Assembly (NCBI GenBank): GCA_029942265.1
Contig: JAOZTO010000220.1
Coordinates: 1 to 5,016, forward strand
Direction: 5' to 3'
From: Desulfocapsa sp.
GTDB taxonomy: Bacteria; Desulfobacterota; Desulfobulbia; Desulfobulbales; Desulfocapsaceae
DNA length: 5,016 bases
Shown: in pieces, positions 4,136 through 5,016 of the stretch
Layout: each line of letters starts with the position of its first letter
Position numbering within the stretch: the first letter of the stretch is position 1
Program-made: the position numbers and the translations under genes
Notes under the pieces: generated by a model
The model's database searches: none
What the model was told of the DNA's origin: nothing
The model's input: the letters and a program-made list of their open reading frames with translations, nothing else

Positions 4136-5016
4136 ATGACTACACATTCTACAATTGCCTATCTCGATTGTTTTTCAGGGATCAGTGGTGATATGCTCCT
4201 CGCTGCATTTATTCATGCAGGGCTTGATAAAGAAGAACTGCTTACTAATTTGCACACACTAAAGGATATGGATTTCCAGCTTGACGTGCAGGATCAAATC
4301 TGTTCAGGCATAAGTTGCAAACAACTCAGAGTTCATTCACCATCCAAACAACATTTTCGACACCTTGGTGATATCCTTTCTCTGCTAAATAGTTCCGACC
4401 TGCCAAGCACGATTATTTCAAAAGCGTGCCGCATTTTTACTCGTCTTGCACAGGCGGAAGCAAAAGTACACAGAGTTGCCTTGGATAAAATTCATTTCCA
4501 TGAAGTTGGAGCAGTTGATACCATTGTTGATATCGTCGGAGCTCTCACAGGAATGGATCGCCTTGGCATCACAAAACTCGTCTGTTCTCCGCTACCGATG
4601 GGAAGTGGTTTTGTTCGTTGCGCCCATGGTAACCTTCCACTTCCGGCACCTGCTGTTTACGAGTTACTGACCGATGTGCCTGTATATGGCGTAGATCAGG
4701 AGAAAGAACTTGTTACCCCGACTGGTGCTGTTTTGGCAGTAGAGCTGGCATCTGGTTTTTCTGCAATGCCTGCCATGGCTATAAAACAGATCGGATATGG
4801 ATGTGGTAGCCATACACTGAATAACGATCAACCCAATTTGCTTCGGGTAATAGTTGGCACGGAGATTTCTGCCCAAGAATGTAGTAAAGTGGAAGTGATT
4901 GAAACTAATCTGGATGATTGGAACAGTGAGGGATTCCCCTATCTTTGTGATCTGCTCTTTGAAGCCGGAGCACTCGATGTGTCTCTTAGCCCCTTAGTTA
5001 TGAAAAAAGGCAGACC
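4136..5016 (+). CDS. larC: Nickel-pincer cofactor nickel insertion protein LarC (3' end missing)
   Basis: 293 codons are open to the window edge; complete LarC proteins have about 390-430 residues. LarC is a CTP-dependent enzyme that inserts nickel into the pincer nucleotide cofactor of lactate racemase (LarA) and related epimerases. Family landmarks are YLDCFSGISGDM (9-20), HFHEVGAVD (120-128), SPLPMGSGFV (151-160), ELVTPTGA (191-198), GYGCGS and ETNLDD (256-261), ending in GALDVSLSPLVMKKGR, which precedes the C-terminal domain. In many relatives the last motif reads DDMNPE; here it is DDWNSE. ATG 4136 follows the fmt stop by 6 nt with only a weak ribosome binding site, so coupling to fmt is likely. 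LarB, LarE and LarA are not in view. In Lactiplantibacillus larC is split by a programmed frameshift; the frame is continuous here as far as the window goes. Confidence 0.93.
   Translation, partial: MTTHSTIAYLDCFSGISGDMLLAAFIHAGLDKEELLTNLHTLKDMDFQLDVQDQICSGISCKQLRVHSPSKQHFRHLGDILSLLNSSDLPSTIISKACRIFTRLAQAEAKVHRVALDKIHFHEVGAVDTIVDIVGALTGMDRLGITKLVCSPLPMGSGFVRCAHGNLPLPAPAVYELLTDVPVYGVDQEKELVTPTGAVLAVELASGFSAMPAMAIKQIGYGCGSHTLNNDQPNLLRVIVGTEISAQECSKVEVIETNLDDWNSEGFPYLCDLLFEAGALDVSLSPLVMKKGR

Noticed and set aside
1..5016. tRNA, rRNA, CRISPR array or riboswitch
   Set aside because: No regularly spaced repeats, no cloverleaf or conserved rRNA segments and no known aptamer core were recognised by eye; covariance-model searches were not possible.

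Overview
The window has two parts. The right-hand ~3.5 kb is housekeeping bacterial chromosome. The left-hand ~1.5 kb is an accessory patch made of decayed insertion sequences around a toxin-antitoxin pair. The organism is a Gram-negative-type bacterium of moderate GC content. The def-fmt-larC order, a plsY coupled to a short J-domain protein, and the abundance of IS debris and Phd/PIN pairs suggest a Desulfobacterota (Desulfobulbales-like) genome. That placement is inference from gene style only; no marker in the window fixes it.

Layout: positions 1-151 hold no assignable gene. Positions 152-430 are a collapsed IS6/IS26-family element. It keeps both terminal inverted repeats and the transposase N-terminus (SYRD and helix-turn-helix region) but has lost the whole catalytic core. 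On the minus strand, 479-1107 is a complete Phd/YefM antitoxin - PIN toxin operon with a 4-nt overlap (GTGA), good ribosome binding sites and a recognisable promoter full of small repeats. A second IS6-family relic in the same orientation starts at 1212. It keeps its left end but no right end, and its transposase is a patchwork of three conserved pieces. The two relics therefore bracket the toxin-antitoxin pair in direct orientation, the geometry of IS26-type pseudo-compound transposons.

From 1501 to 2420 (minus strand) a J-domain co-chaperone-like gene overlaps the end of plsY, the acyl-phosphate glycerol-3-phosphate acyltransferase, by 4 nt (ATGA). The intergenic stretch 2421-2599 is a divergent promoter region. 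Rightward from 2600 run def (peptide deformylase), a 16-bp intergenic stem-loop, fmt (methionyl-tRNA formyltransferase) and larC (nickel-pincer cofactor nickel insertion protein, cut by the window end). Fmt adds the formyl group to initiator Met-tRNA and Def removes it from the nascent protein, so these two are a functional pair. LarC has no obvious link to them but sits only 6 nt after fmt.

I found no clearly new biological system. The best items for a second look are the IS6-relic bracket around the toxin-antitoxin operon, the MITE-like collapsed element with both ends, and the stem-loop between def and fmt.
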